From NCBI GenBank assembly GCA_030587525.1, contig JAUQYW010000047.1:1-24108 (forward strand): 24,108 nt of DNA, read 5' to 3'. A program made the position numbers and the translations under genes. Under the pieces are notes generated by a model. The model was not told the DNA's origin and ran no database searches. It saw only the letters and a program-made list of their open reading frames with translations. Positions 17,128 through 23,469 of this stretch are shown one piece after another (within the stretch, counting starts at the first letter, position 1; every line of letters begins with the position of its first letter). The DNA is from Candidatus Sigynarchaeota archaeon. GTDB lineage: Archaea; Asgardarchaeota; Lokiarchaeia; Sigynarchaeales; Sigynarchaeaceae.

Positions 17128-19377
17128 ATGAGCAAACCTCCTGAAGAACGCTCCCAGGCTGTTATCGACGCGCATCGTGAGATAATGAACAAAGTCGGCC
17201 GCCGCGAGTACGTCTTGTCAAAGATGATAGAATACGGGTTCTGGCCTCGCGATCTCCCGACGCCACTGGAGAGACAGCTAAACGAAACGCCTGAACATTT
17301 CCAAGAACGAACCAGGACCGTGGAGGAACACCAGCAAATCGTCCGGCAGATCAGCGATTTGAACCTGGACATCGACCGATTGCAGCAAAAATTGATGCAA
17401 ACCCGGGAAGCCTACAAAAAAACCTATATCCCGCTAGGGACCATCAAAAAACTCGTCGCAAAGGAGATTATGGCTGAGAGCAAGCGTCGGCGGGCGGAAC
17501 GAAAAGCGCAGCGGGAACAGCTCGTGAAACAACGCAGCGACGCGTGGAAGAAGAAAATGGCCGAGGAGATTCTCTTCATTGGCAGAGGTTACTCCTCGTT
17601 CCTCAATGATCGGGTGTGTAACGAGGCGAAGTTGAAGGCAAAACAGCTACCCGTGATCACGGATGGTCCCGGGCTCGCCAAGTTCCTGGGAATTTCGTTC
17701 ACGCAGCTCCGGTTCTTATGCTATCATCGTGACGTCATGACGAAGGATCACTACGCGCGTTATTCTATTCCCAAGAGAAAGGGTGGTATGCGGGCAATTG
17801 CCGCGCCGATGCCCTTGCTCAAGCATATCCAGCGGGAGATACTCGACAACGTGCTCGTGAAAATTCCATCCTCGAAATTTGCACACGGTTTCATCCCGGC
17901 GAAATCTGTTATAACGAACGCGTCCGTACATGTAACGCCCCAAGCAGGCACGGCGAACCAAGATCCCGCCCTCGTAATCAACATGGATCTCAAGGATTTC
18001 TTCCCGACCATCAGCTTCGAGCGGGTCCGGGGCATGTTTAAGGGGCTTGGATATTCCGGGCACATTGCATCCTTGCTCGCCATGATTTGCACGGATTGCG
18101 ACCGGGAGAAGATTCCCGTTGATAGTGGAACCAAATATGTTGCCACAGAGCACCGGAAGCTCCCGCAAGGCTCACCAGCAAGCCCTATGATCACGAACGT
18201 GGTTTGCCAGCGCATGGACAAGCGTTTGAACGGCCTGGCGACGAAATTCGGCTTTTCATTCACGAGATATGCGGATGACATGACCTTCTCCCGCGCTTCC
18301 GCTGATGACGTGAATATTGGACGATTTTGCTTGTGGGTGAAAAAGATCGCGGAGGCAGAAGGCTTCAAGGTTAACGAAGAGAAGACCCGTTTCATGCGCA
18401 AGCACCAGCGACAAGAAATCACGGGCGTCACGATCAATCGGGGCAAGATGGGCATCCCAAAGGTATGGATCAAGCGTTGCCGTGCCGCGATTTACAACGC
18501 GACCAAGATGGCCAAATCACGGGGGAAAATACCAGCGGAAATACTTAACGAGGTGCGTGGCATGGCCGCATGGGTAAGCAGCGTGGCACCAGGCAGGTAC
18601 CAGAAGCTGCTGGATCAAGCCAAGGCCCTGTTCAGCACGCAACAACCTGCAAAGCAACCCAAAGCACCAGAGAAACGAATCAAGGTTCCGGGTGGATATT
18701 TACAAGGTACCAATGTCATCATCACGACGCCACCCCCGCCACCGCCCACGTTCGCCCCGCCTGCCATAAAAACGCAAGGTGGTTTTTCGATCAAGGGGAT
18801 GGCGATTTACATTACGGGCGTGGTGCCAGGTTACACGAAGGATACGCTGGAGGAATTCGTGAAAAAACACGGCGGCATTTGGAAGTCATTCGGCAAGAAT
18901 CTCGATTTACTCGTCATTGGTGACAAACCAGGCCCTGACAAGCTCCAAAAAGCCTTGGAATTCGGCATCAAGACCATATCTGCTAAGGATTTCTTCGCAA
19001 AGATCGAGAACAAGCCTGAACTCGCGAAAAGGCTCTCCGTCGCGCCCCAAGGAAAATATCGCGTGATCCTCGTCAAAATAGATGTTCCTATCAAGACCTT
19101 GGTTACCGAGCAAGGCTTGACATTCAAGCCTGGACGAGGTTTCTACGAATTCACAAAACCAGAAACTATATCAAAGGACAAGATCATCTTGCTGATGAAA
19201 AAGGACACGGGCGAGATTCTCGAAGGCGATACGGCAAGGGAAGTCGCCGGCCTCCCGAAAAGTGGCGAGGGGAAGGTAGATCCCGCGTCCTTGCCCGAAT
19301 ATCGCGTGTTCATCCAGAGCACCTCGAGCAATCGCGTCTTGAAGGGTGGCACAACGTTCCTATATGAAACTGACTAG
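17128..19377 (+). CDS. retron-type reverse transcriptase with C-terminal BRCT domain
   Basis: This 749-residue RNA-directed DNA polymerase is much longer than usual retron RTs (about 300-400). Residues 65-150 are a charged helical, probably coiled-coil region. The RT core spans roughly 175-500: NMDLKDFF with catalytic Asp287, LPQGSPASP at 345-353 and the catalytic YADD at 381-384. Two retron-specific marks are present, NASVH at 264-268 (the NAxxH of region X) and ITG at 431-433 (the VTG of region Y, linked to recognition of the RNA template). A Pro-rich linker near 533-550 leads to a BRCT domain at 551-627, with KHGGIW and LLVIGDKPG as in DNA ligases. The last 110 residues are unrecognised. 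The start follows the SWIM stop by two bases. Two structured RNAs lie just downstream and are its likely templates. Confidence 0.92.
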   Translation: MSKPPEERSQAVIDAHREIMNKVGRREYVLSKMIEYGFWPRDLPTPLERQLNETPEHFQERTRTVEEHQQIVRQISDLNLDIDRLQQKLMQTREAYKKTYIPLGTIKKLVAKEIMAESKRRRAERKAQREQLVKQRSDAWKKKMAEEILFIGRGYSSFLNDRVCNEAKLKAKQLPVITDGPGLAKFLGISFTQLRFLCYHRDVMTKDHYARYSIPKRKGGMRAIAAPMPLLKHIQREILDNVLVKIPSSKFAHGFIPAKSVITNASVHVTPQAGTANQDPALVINMDLKDFFPTISFERVRGMFKGLGYSGHIASLLAMICTDCDREKIPVDSGTKYVATEHRKLPQGSPASPMITNVVCQRMDKRLNGLATKFGFSFTRYADDMTFSRASADDVNIGRFCLWVKKIAEAEGFKVNEEKTRFMRKHQRQEITGVTINRGKMGIPKVWIKRCRAAIYNATKMAKSRGKIPAEILNEVRGMAAWVSSVAPGRYQKLLDQAKALFSTQQPAKQPKAPEKRIKVPGGYLQGTNVIITTPPPPPPTFAPPAIKTQGGFSIKGMAIYITGVVPGYTKDTLEEFVKKHGGIWKSFGKNLDLLVIGDKPGPDKLQKALEFGIKTISAKDFFAKIENKPELAKRLSVAPQGKYRVILVKIDVPIKTLVTEQGLTFKPGRGFYEFTKPETISKDKIILLMKKDTGEILEGDTAREVAGLPKSGEGKVDPASLPEYRVFIQSTSSNRVLKGGTTFLYETD

Positions 19378-19410
19378 CTATTTCTTTATCCCTACAAATA
19401 GTCGAAATCC

Positions 19411-19417
19411 TTTTATG
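19411..19417 (+). promoter_or_regulatory. TATA box of RNA copy 1
   Basis: TTTTATG is centred 27 bases before the first G of the RNA at 19441 and is preceded by AAATCC. Copy 2 has the closely similar CAATC plus TTTTTATA at the same distance, although the surrounding spacer DNA is otherwise different. That supports plus-strand transcription from each copy. Confidence 0.65.
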
Positions 19418-19440
19418 CACACCGCGAGAATTTACTAAAT

Positions 19441-19628
19441 GGAATCCTTGGCAATCATGCCCTGGTGTCGCGCCAGGACCGACTCTTTGCCACACATTCG
19501 CCATCAGGTCGAGCGTCACTCGCTAGGTGCTGTGTGGGTTACCTGACTATGGATCCTGCGGTTGGTCACCCACACTGCACCGACGCTAAAGTGTCTCGCC
19601 CAGATGTGAGCCTCGTTAGCAAGGATTC
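19441..19628 (+). ncRNA. retron-like msr-msd RNA, copy 1
   Basis: This structured RNA of about 187 nt lies 63 bases after the RT gene. Its ends are complementary: GAATCCTTG at 19442-19450 pairs with CAAGGATTC at 19620-19628, as retron a1/a2 do. Inside is a seven-pair hairpin at 19461-19477 with one G-U pair. A long stem follows, with 19512-19517 pairing to 19582-19587, an eight-base bulge at 19518-19525, and 19526-19543 pairing to 19564-19581 with two mismatches and a 20-base loop. The long hairpin is the likely msd. The G at 19451, just after a1, is a candidate branch guanosine by analogy with known retrons. A TATA box and a T-tract flank it. No homology to a named msr-msd family can be claimed by eye. 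Confidence 0.8.
19512..19587 (+). other. long msd-like hairpin of copy 1
   Basis: The stem has 22 pairs, with a T-T mismatch at 19531/19576 and a T-C mismatch at 19540/19567, plus a one-sided bulge at 19518-19525. The apical loop is 19544-19563. All differences between the two RNA copies fall in this element. Confidence 0.8.
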
Positions 19629-19642
19629 TTTTCTTATTTTTT
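19629..19642 (+). terminator. T-tract after RNA copy 1
   Basis: TTTTCTTATTTTTT follows directly after the a2 arm. T-runs are sufficient for termination by archaeal RNA polymerase, so the RNA probably ends here. Confidence 0.6.
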
Positions 19643-19686
19643 CCGTCGTTCGATTGGCAATTGCTTGTATGAATTTTGTAACAATC

Positions 19687-19694
19687 TTTTTATA
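19687..19694 (+). promoter_or_regulatory. TATA box of RNA copy 2
   Basis: TTTTTATA is centred about 26 bases before the first G of copy 2 at 19717. It lies in the 88-base spacer between the copies, which is otherwise unlike the DNA before copy 1. Copy 2 is therefore likely to be a separate transcription unit. Confidence 0.68.
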
Positions 19695-19716
19695 GACCCA
19701 GAAGAAACTATACCGT

Positions 19717-19905
19717 GGAATCCTTGGCAATCATGCCCTGGTGTCGCGCCAGGACCGACTCTTTGCCACACATTCGCCATCAGGTCGAGCGTCACTCGCT
19801 AGGTGCTGCGTGTGTTACCTGAAAATGGATCCTGCGGTTGGTCACACACGCAGCGCCGACGCTAAAGTGTCTCGCCCAGATGTGAGCCTCGTTAGCAAGG
19901 ATTCC
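19717..19905 (+). ncRNA. retron-like msr-msd RNA, copy 2
   Basis: This copy has the same length and structure as the RNA 88 bases upstream and is identical to it outside the long hairpin. The closing stem is one pair longer at its outer end, GGAATCCTTG at 19717-19726 with CAAGGATTCC at 19896-19905. The long stem pairs 19788-19793 with 19858-19863 and 19802-19819 with 19840-19857. Relative to copy 1, T-A becomes C-G (19809/19850), G-C becomes T-A (19813/19846), a T-T mismatch becomes T-A (19807/19852), and T-A becomes T-G (19804/19855). Two changes fall in the loop. A T-tract follows at 19906. The candidate branch guanosine is 19727. It could give a second, distinct msDNA. Confidence 0.8.
19788..19863 (+). 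other. long msd-like hairpin of copy 2
   Basis: Same architecture as in copy 1, with the 3-bp outer side of the bulge kept and the T-C mismatch retained at 19816/19843. Pairing is slightly better than in copy 1 because the T-T mismatch is repaired. Thirteen of the fifteen bases at the 3' side and centre of the loop that read ATGGATCCTGCGGTT in copy 1 are unchanged, as are the other two: the whole 15-base block is conserved. Confidence 0.75.
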
Positions 19906-19919
19906 TTTTTTCCCCTTTT
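19906..19919 (+). terminator. T-tract after RNA copy 2
   Basis: TTTTTTCCCCTTTT follows the a2 arm of copy 2, just before the 3' end of the convergent methylase gene. It is the likely end of the second RNA. Confidence 0.55.
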
Positions 19920-19940
19920 AATTGGATTACGACTTTAATA

Positions 19941-22514
19941 TCACGAAAATATTGCTTGAAAAGTAGTTATTTCCTCGTTCGCAAAGATATCACGAATACT
20001 TAATACGACGATATAAGTCCCGGGACGCTTATATGTGTGTGTCGCCGTAGTGCTCGTTAATTCCACGATTTTTCGCCCGGCACCGATTTTTCTGAACGAG
20101 TAATCACGTGCATAAAAGCATTGTTGATCGTTATAATCCCAATCAATCGCCCAGAAATCGATAAGATCAAGGCCGGTTACGCTGTTATTTCTGGCTTCAC
20201 CATCGACATGGAACTGCTTGAATTTGATTCTGATGGTTCGAGATTCCTGGTCGATTTCTTGCTGAAAATCAAGCGCGGGCTGCTTGTCTTGCGAAGGCGG
20301 GTATGCCTTTGCAGGGGCGATAGTCAAGAAATGGAATGGTCGCGATCCCGGACTTTTGTATTGCAGGATACGTTTCATATTCTCGTTAATAGCGTACGCT
20401 CCGATATCGACGCCGATCCACTGGCGTCCCAACGCATCGGCCCTCGCGATGGTCGTACCCGAGCCTGAGAAGAAGTCTGCCACGATGTCGCCAGGCCGTG
20501 AACACAGCTTGATGACCCGGTCCAGGAGGGCTTCTGAATTCTCGGTTGGATACAAAGTTTTCTTAGTTTTCTCGTAGCCCGTGATATCTATCCACAGATT
20601 GTCGTCGTCGGCTTCGATCTCGGCCGGGTCCGGGTCCTTGCGGCGAACTTTCACCACGGCGTCGAAATACCGGGACTTCGACGATACCCTGTATAAGAAC
20701 AAGCTATCGCTCTGCACGATCAGGTGGTTCTGGCCTTCCAGAGCCTTGGCGCTGACGGTCTTGTTGATGCGCCGGACGAGAAACTCGCACAAGAAGTTGG
20801 ATTGCCCGAAAACCTCGTCCAGCACGGCTTTTGCATAATGACCGTAATGATAGTCGTACCGCACGGCGATGAAGCCTGCTTCCTTCAAGAGCATTTTCAT
20901 CAGCACCGCGCGCTCGTGAAACCACTGGCAGAACGCATGTGTGGGATTGGCTGGCGACAGGATGTTCGGGTAAGCCACGTCCTTGATGATGCGGTTTTTT
21001 TCTTTAACTCCCCTTGCATCCTTCTTGCCCGTGGGGATGTCCATGTACTCGTCGGTGCCGGTATAATAGGGGGGGTCGATGTAGATCAGCTGGAGTTGTT
21101 GCTTGAATTCACCGAGCAAGCTCTGCATAGCACGGAGATTGTCACCCAGGATCAATAAATTATTCATCATGGTCCCGGGATCACGTGCCGCGTGGCTCTC
21201 CGCGTGATCAGACGCAAGGTAGGTCTGGCACATACGCAAGACACCAGCCGGGATGATCTTGCTTGCGATTTGTTCCCACCTTACCTTGATACCGTGATTT
21301 CCTTGCAGCGGGGGGTCTCCAGGAGGAGCATATTCAAGAGAATTCTTACCACTCACCGCCAATTCTACGACGGGTAGATAATTACTTATAAAAACCCCGC
21401 GGCATTTCTCGATGGCCGCCTCCCGCGGGTCGATCCCGGCGTAAACACGGCTCGACGTGGCTGCAATCCTCGCGCATTCACCCGAGCCCGAAAACACGTG
21501 CAAGATGGCATCACCTTCCTGGGAAAAGGTCTTGATCACGCGATCATAGATGGCGGCTTGCAATTCCCAGCCGAGATCCGTGAACGCGTGGGACTTGATG
21601 TCGAGCCAGTTGTTGTCAACGATGTGCCCGTGCCCCACCTTGACCCAATACAGCGGCTGCCCTTGGCTATTCAGCTTTACCATGAATGTGCCCGGCTCGG
21701 TTGGGTGCGGTGTTTTGCACATCGCGTCGATGGTCTCTTGCTTGAATTTCCAGTGGCTACCGACGGGCGGCACGATGACATGCTCGATACCTCCGAGCCG
21801 AAAGACACGTTCCGGCCCTTGTCCCTTCGAGAAGAACGTGTGCCAGTACCCGCCGGATTTCTTGTCCTTGTAGGACGGGATGATCCTCGGCTTCGGGTTC
21901 CTCGAATACACAAGTAGTACGGAGAAGACTTCCTTCGCGAGGTAGGTTTTTTTTGGCGCGTTGGCCGCGTTATTGCGATCGCCGGTGCTGCCCGGGACCG
22001 CCTGGTAAAACGGGGAGGAGATGTACACCTCATTCACGAAACTCGAAGGGGCCATGATGTTGTCCATTAAAATCTTCACGTAATGGCGATATCTCCCGCA
22101 ATATTTGACGATCAAGAATCCATAATCATCCACCAAGTCCCGAAGAGAGCTCAAGACGCCGTTCAACGCGCTGAAATAGGCATCCACGTTCCCTGAAGCG
22201 AAGATCGCCGAGCGTGACCCGCCGAGCCACCCCGGGGGCTTGTCGCGTGTTGCCGGGTATGGCTGGTTCGGTCGCGGCATCTCGTCGATGGCGGGATCTT
22301 TCCAGATTGGTAGATCGAGCATGATAACCTGGTACTTTTGCGGCGCGGGAGCTTGAGAAGCCACGAGTCCACGAAGGATGGCCTGGATGTCGCGCCCGTG
22401 CAAAAGCAAGTGCTGGGCTGGTTTCCCGGGATCGCCGCTTTTCACAAGAAATTGCACCGGCGAGCACTCCGGGACTGCCGATGCTGGGCGGTCCTTGTCA
22501 TCCCAAGTAATCAT
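19941..22514 (-). CDS. two-lobed beta-class DNA methyltransferase (type III Mod-like)
   Basis: The 857-residue protein contains a full N4-cytosine/N6-adenine methylase lobe in its C-terminal half. Catalytic DPPYY is at 480-484 and the S-adenosylmethionine motif DFFSGSG at 680-686, in the order typical of beta-class and type III Mod enzymes. The last 120 residues, with LIDFWAIDWDY and a beta-rich tail, are common in this family. The N-terminal half repeats the same plan in degraded form: DLPIW at 67-71 replaces DPPYY, and HVFSGSG at 339-345 keeps the cofactor loop. It thus looks like a fused inactive plus active pair. No type III Res helicase-nuclease lies beside it. The ATG at 22514 has GAGGT six bases upstream. 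It faces the retron RNAs convergently and is probably an independent module. Confidence 0.85.
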   Translation of the reverse strand: MITWDDKDRPASAVPECSPVQFLVKSGDPGKPAQHLLLHGRDIQAILRGLVASQAPAPQKYQVIMLDLPIWKDPAIDEMPRPNQPYPATRDKPPGWLGGSRSAIFASGNVDAYFSALNGVLSSLRDLVDDYGFLIVKYCGRYRHYVKILMDNIMAPSSFVNEVYISSPFYQAVPGSTGDRNNAANAPKKTYLAKEVFSVLLVYSRNPKPRIIPSYKDKKSGGYWHTFFSKGQGPERVFRLGGIEHVIVPPVGSHWKFKQETIDAMCKTPHPTEPGTFMVKLNSQGQPLYWVKVGHGHIVDNNWLDIKSHAFTDLGWELQAAIYDRVIKTFSQEGDAILHVFSGSGECARIAATSSRVYAGIDPREAAIEKCRGVFISNYLPVVELAVSGKNSLEYAPPGDPPLQGNHGIKVRWEQIASKIIPAGVLRMCQTYLASDHAESHAARDPGTMMNNLLILGDNLRAMQSLLGEFKQQLQLIYIDPPYYTGTDEYMDIPTGKKDARGVKEKNRIIKDVAYPNILSPANPTHAFCQWFHERAVLMKMLLKEAGFIAVRYDYHYGHYAKAVLDEVFGQSNFLCEFLVRRINKTVSAKALEGQNHLIVQSDSLFLYRVSSKSRYFDAVVKVRRKDPDPAEIEADDDNLWIDITGYEKTKKTLYPTENSEALLDRVIKLCSRPGDIVADFFSGSGTTIARADALGRQWIGVDIGAYAINENMKRILQYKSPGSRPFHFLTIAPAKAYPPSQDKQPALDFQQEIDQESRTIRIKFKQFHVDGEARNNSVTGLDLIDFWAIDWDYNDQQCFYARDYSFRKIGAGRKIVELTSTTATHTYKRPGTYIVVLSIRDIFANEEITTFQAIFS

Positions 22515-22657
22515 GGCCAGACCTCGCTTGATACGACAATGTGGATGCCGATGGATGATATATTATACCAGATTGATATATGCCTTTTCGTGATGGTGGC
22601 TCCTCGGGGTCTTCGGATTATTTTTGAAACGAGCAAGCAATTTCAAGGAGATAATGA
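22515..22657. promoter_or_regulatory. divergent promoter region between methylase and PAP2 genes
   Basis: The minus strand shows GGTATAATATATC near 22559-22571, a good TATA box for the methylase, with a leader of about 25 bases. On the plus strand, GATATATG near 22574-22582 is a candidate TATA box for the PAP2 gene. The two boxes lie back to back, so the genes could be regulated together. Confidence 0.5.
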
Positions 22658-23446
22658 GTGTTACCAGGTGAAGTGAGCTCCGTGAGACTGCACGAATCCC
22701 TCCAAAAAGGCGTTGAAAAGCTATTCTTCAAGAATCGATCGACGATCTGGAGCAAGCGGGTCGCCTACATGATCGGCAACGTTATCCTCATGCTGGTCTT
22801 GTTTTACGTGGTGCTGAACACGATCGCCTACGACTGGACTGGCTCGCTGTACCCGGAAGGGACTGGCTTCAGGCTGGACTGGATGTTCGGCGGGCTGGAC
22901 GCGGCGATCCCTTTCGTGCCGGAGATGGCGATCTTCTACATCTACTTGTTCTATGGGGCAGTCATTTTTACAATGATCTATTTCGGGTTCATTGCATCGG
23001 AAAAGGGGTACGCGCTGGGTTGGTCGCTTGTCGTGATCAATCTTATCGCGATCATCGTGTACATCTTTTTCCCAGTGTCCACCCATTGGTACCGGGTGGA
23101 CTTGCTGGCGCACCAGTTGACCGGGAACCCGTGGGCAGAAGCCGTTTATCATGTCTTCGCGACAGACACCTCTTTCAACTGCTTCCCCAGCCTGCACGCT
23201 GCCGTGTCGACGGCGGTCGCGTACACGTGGTATCGTTATGCCCGGCTGAAGCGGATGGGGATCAGGACCGTGATGAGCATCGTGATGGCCATCATCGCGA
23301 CGGGCGTGATCTTGTCAACGCTGTTCGTCAAGCAGCATTACGTCGCCGATGAAGTTTCCGGGTTCTTGCTGGCGTACGTGGTGTCGCGGATCTTGTTCAA
23401 CAAGCTCTGGAAGCCGCTCGAACCACAAGAAACGAACAAAAAGTAA
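22658..23446 (+). CDS. PAP2-family membrane phosphatase
   Basis: This 262-residue integral membrane protein has about six hydrophobic segments and the PAP2 active-site motifs: PSLH at 177-180, and the third motif with His227 and Asp231 in the KQHYVADEVSG segment. PAP2 enzymes remove phosphate from lipids such as phosphatidic acid or isoprenyl diphosphates, or transfer phospho-head groups as in inositol-phosphoceramide synthases. The CFPSLHAA form is frequent in that last subgroup. The start is a GTG at 22658 with AAGGAG at 22645-22650 as Shine-Dalgarno. The nearer ATG at 22654 opens a frame that stops after five codons. It has no obvious link to the defence genes on either side and may serve lipid or cell-envelope metabolism, perhaps with the flippase. 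Confidence 0.82.
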   Translation: MLPGEVSSVRLHESLQKGVEKLFFKNRSTIWSKRVAYMIGNVILMLVLFYVVLNTIAYDWTGSLYPEGTGFRLDWMFGGLDAAIPFVPEMAIFYIYLFYGAVIFTMIYFGFIASEKGYALGWSLVVINLIAIIVYIFFPVSTHWYRVDLLAHQLTGNPWAEAVYHVFATDTSFNCFPSLHAAVSTAVAYTWYRYARLKRMGIRTVMSIVMAIIATGVILSTLFVKQHYVADEVSGFLLAYVVSRILFNKLWKPLEPQETNKK

Positions 23447-23469
23447 GTTAGCGAGGCCAACCCAAGATT

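Larger units (their letters stand above)
19441..19905 (+). repeat. tandem direct repeat, two units of about 187 bases
   Basis: The units are 19441-19628 and 19717-19905, offset by 276 bases. They differ by eight substitutions and no indels. The spacer and the outer flanks are not repeated, apart from short promoter-like and T-rich elements. No target-site duplication is seen at the unit ends. Confidence 0.95.

Noticed and set aside
17128..19377. Group II intron maturase
   Set aside because: No intron domain V-like structure or maturase/HNH domain is visible. The NAxxH and ITG motifs and the operon partners point to a retron RT.
19441..19905. A pair of MITEs, because the units have short terminal inverted repeats
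   Set aside because: No target-site duplication flanks either unit, each has its own TATA box and T-tract, and the stem changes are compensatory. A genome-wide copy count would settle it.
19441..19905. CRISPR array
   Set aside because: There are only two units of 187 bases with one 88-base spacer and no cas genes. The unit size and structure do not fit CRISPR repeats.
17128..19905. Diversity-generating retroelement with template and variable repeats
   Set aside because: Differences between the repeats are not at adenines specifically, neither unit lies in the 3' end of a target gene, and the RT has retron rather than DGR motifs.
19465..19938. Two similar open reading frames inside the tandem repeat units, suggesting duplicated small proteins
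   Set aside because: Seven of the eight differences between copies are nonsynonymous in that frame, while the stem changes keep RNA pairing. Selection is on the RNA structure, not on a protein.
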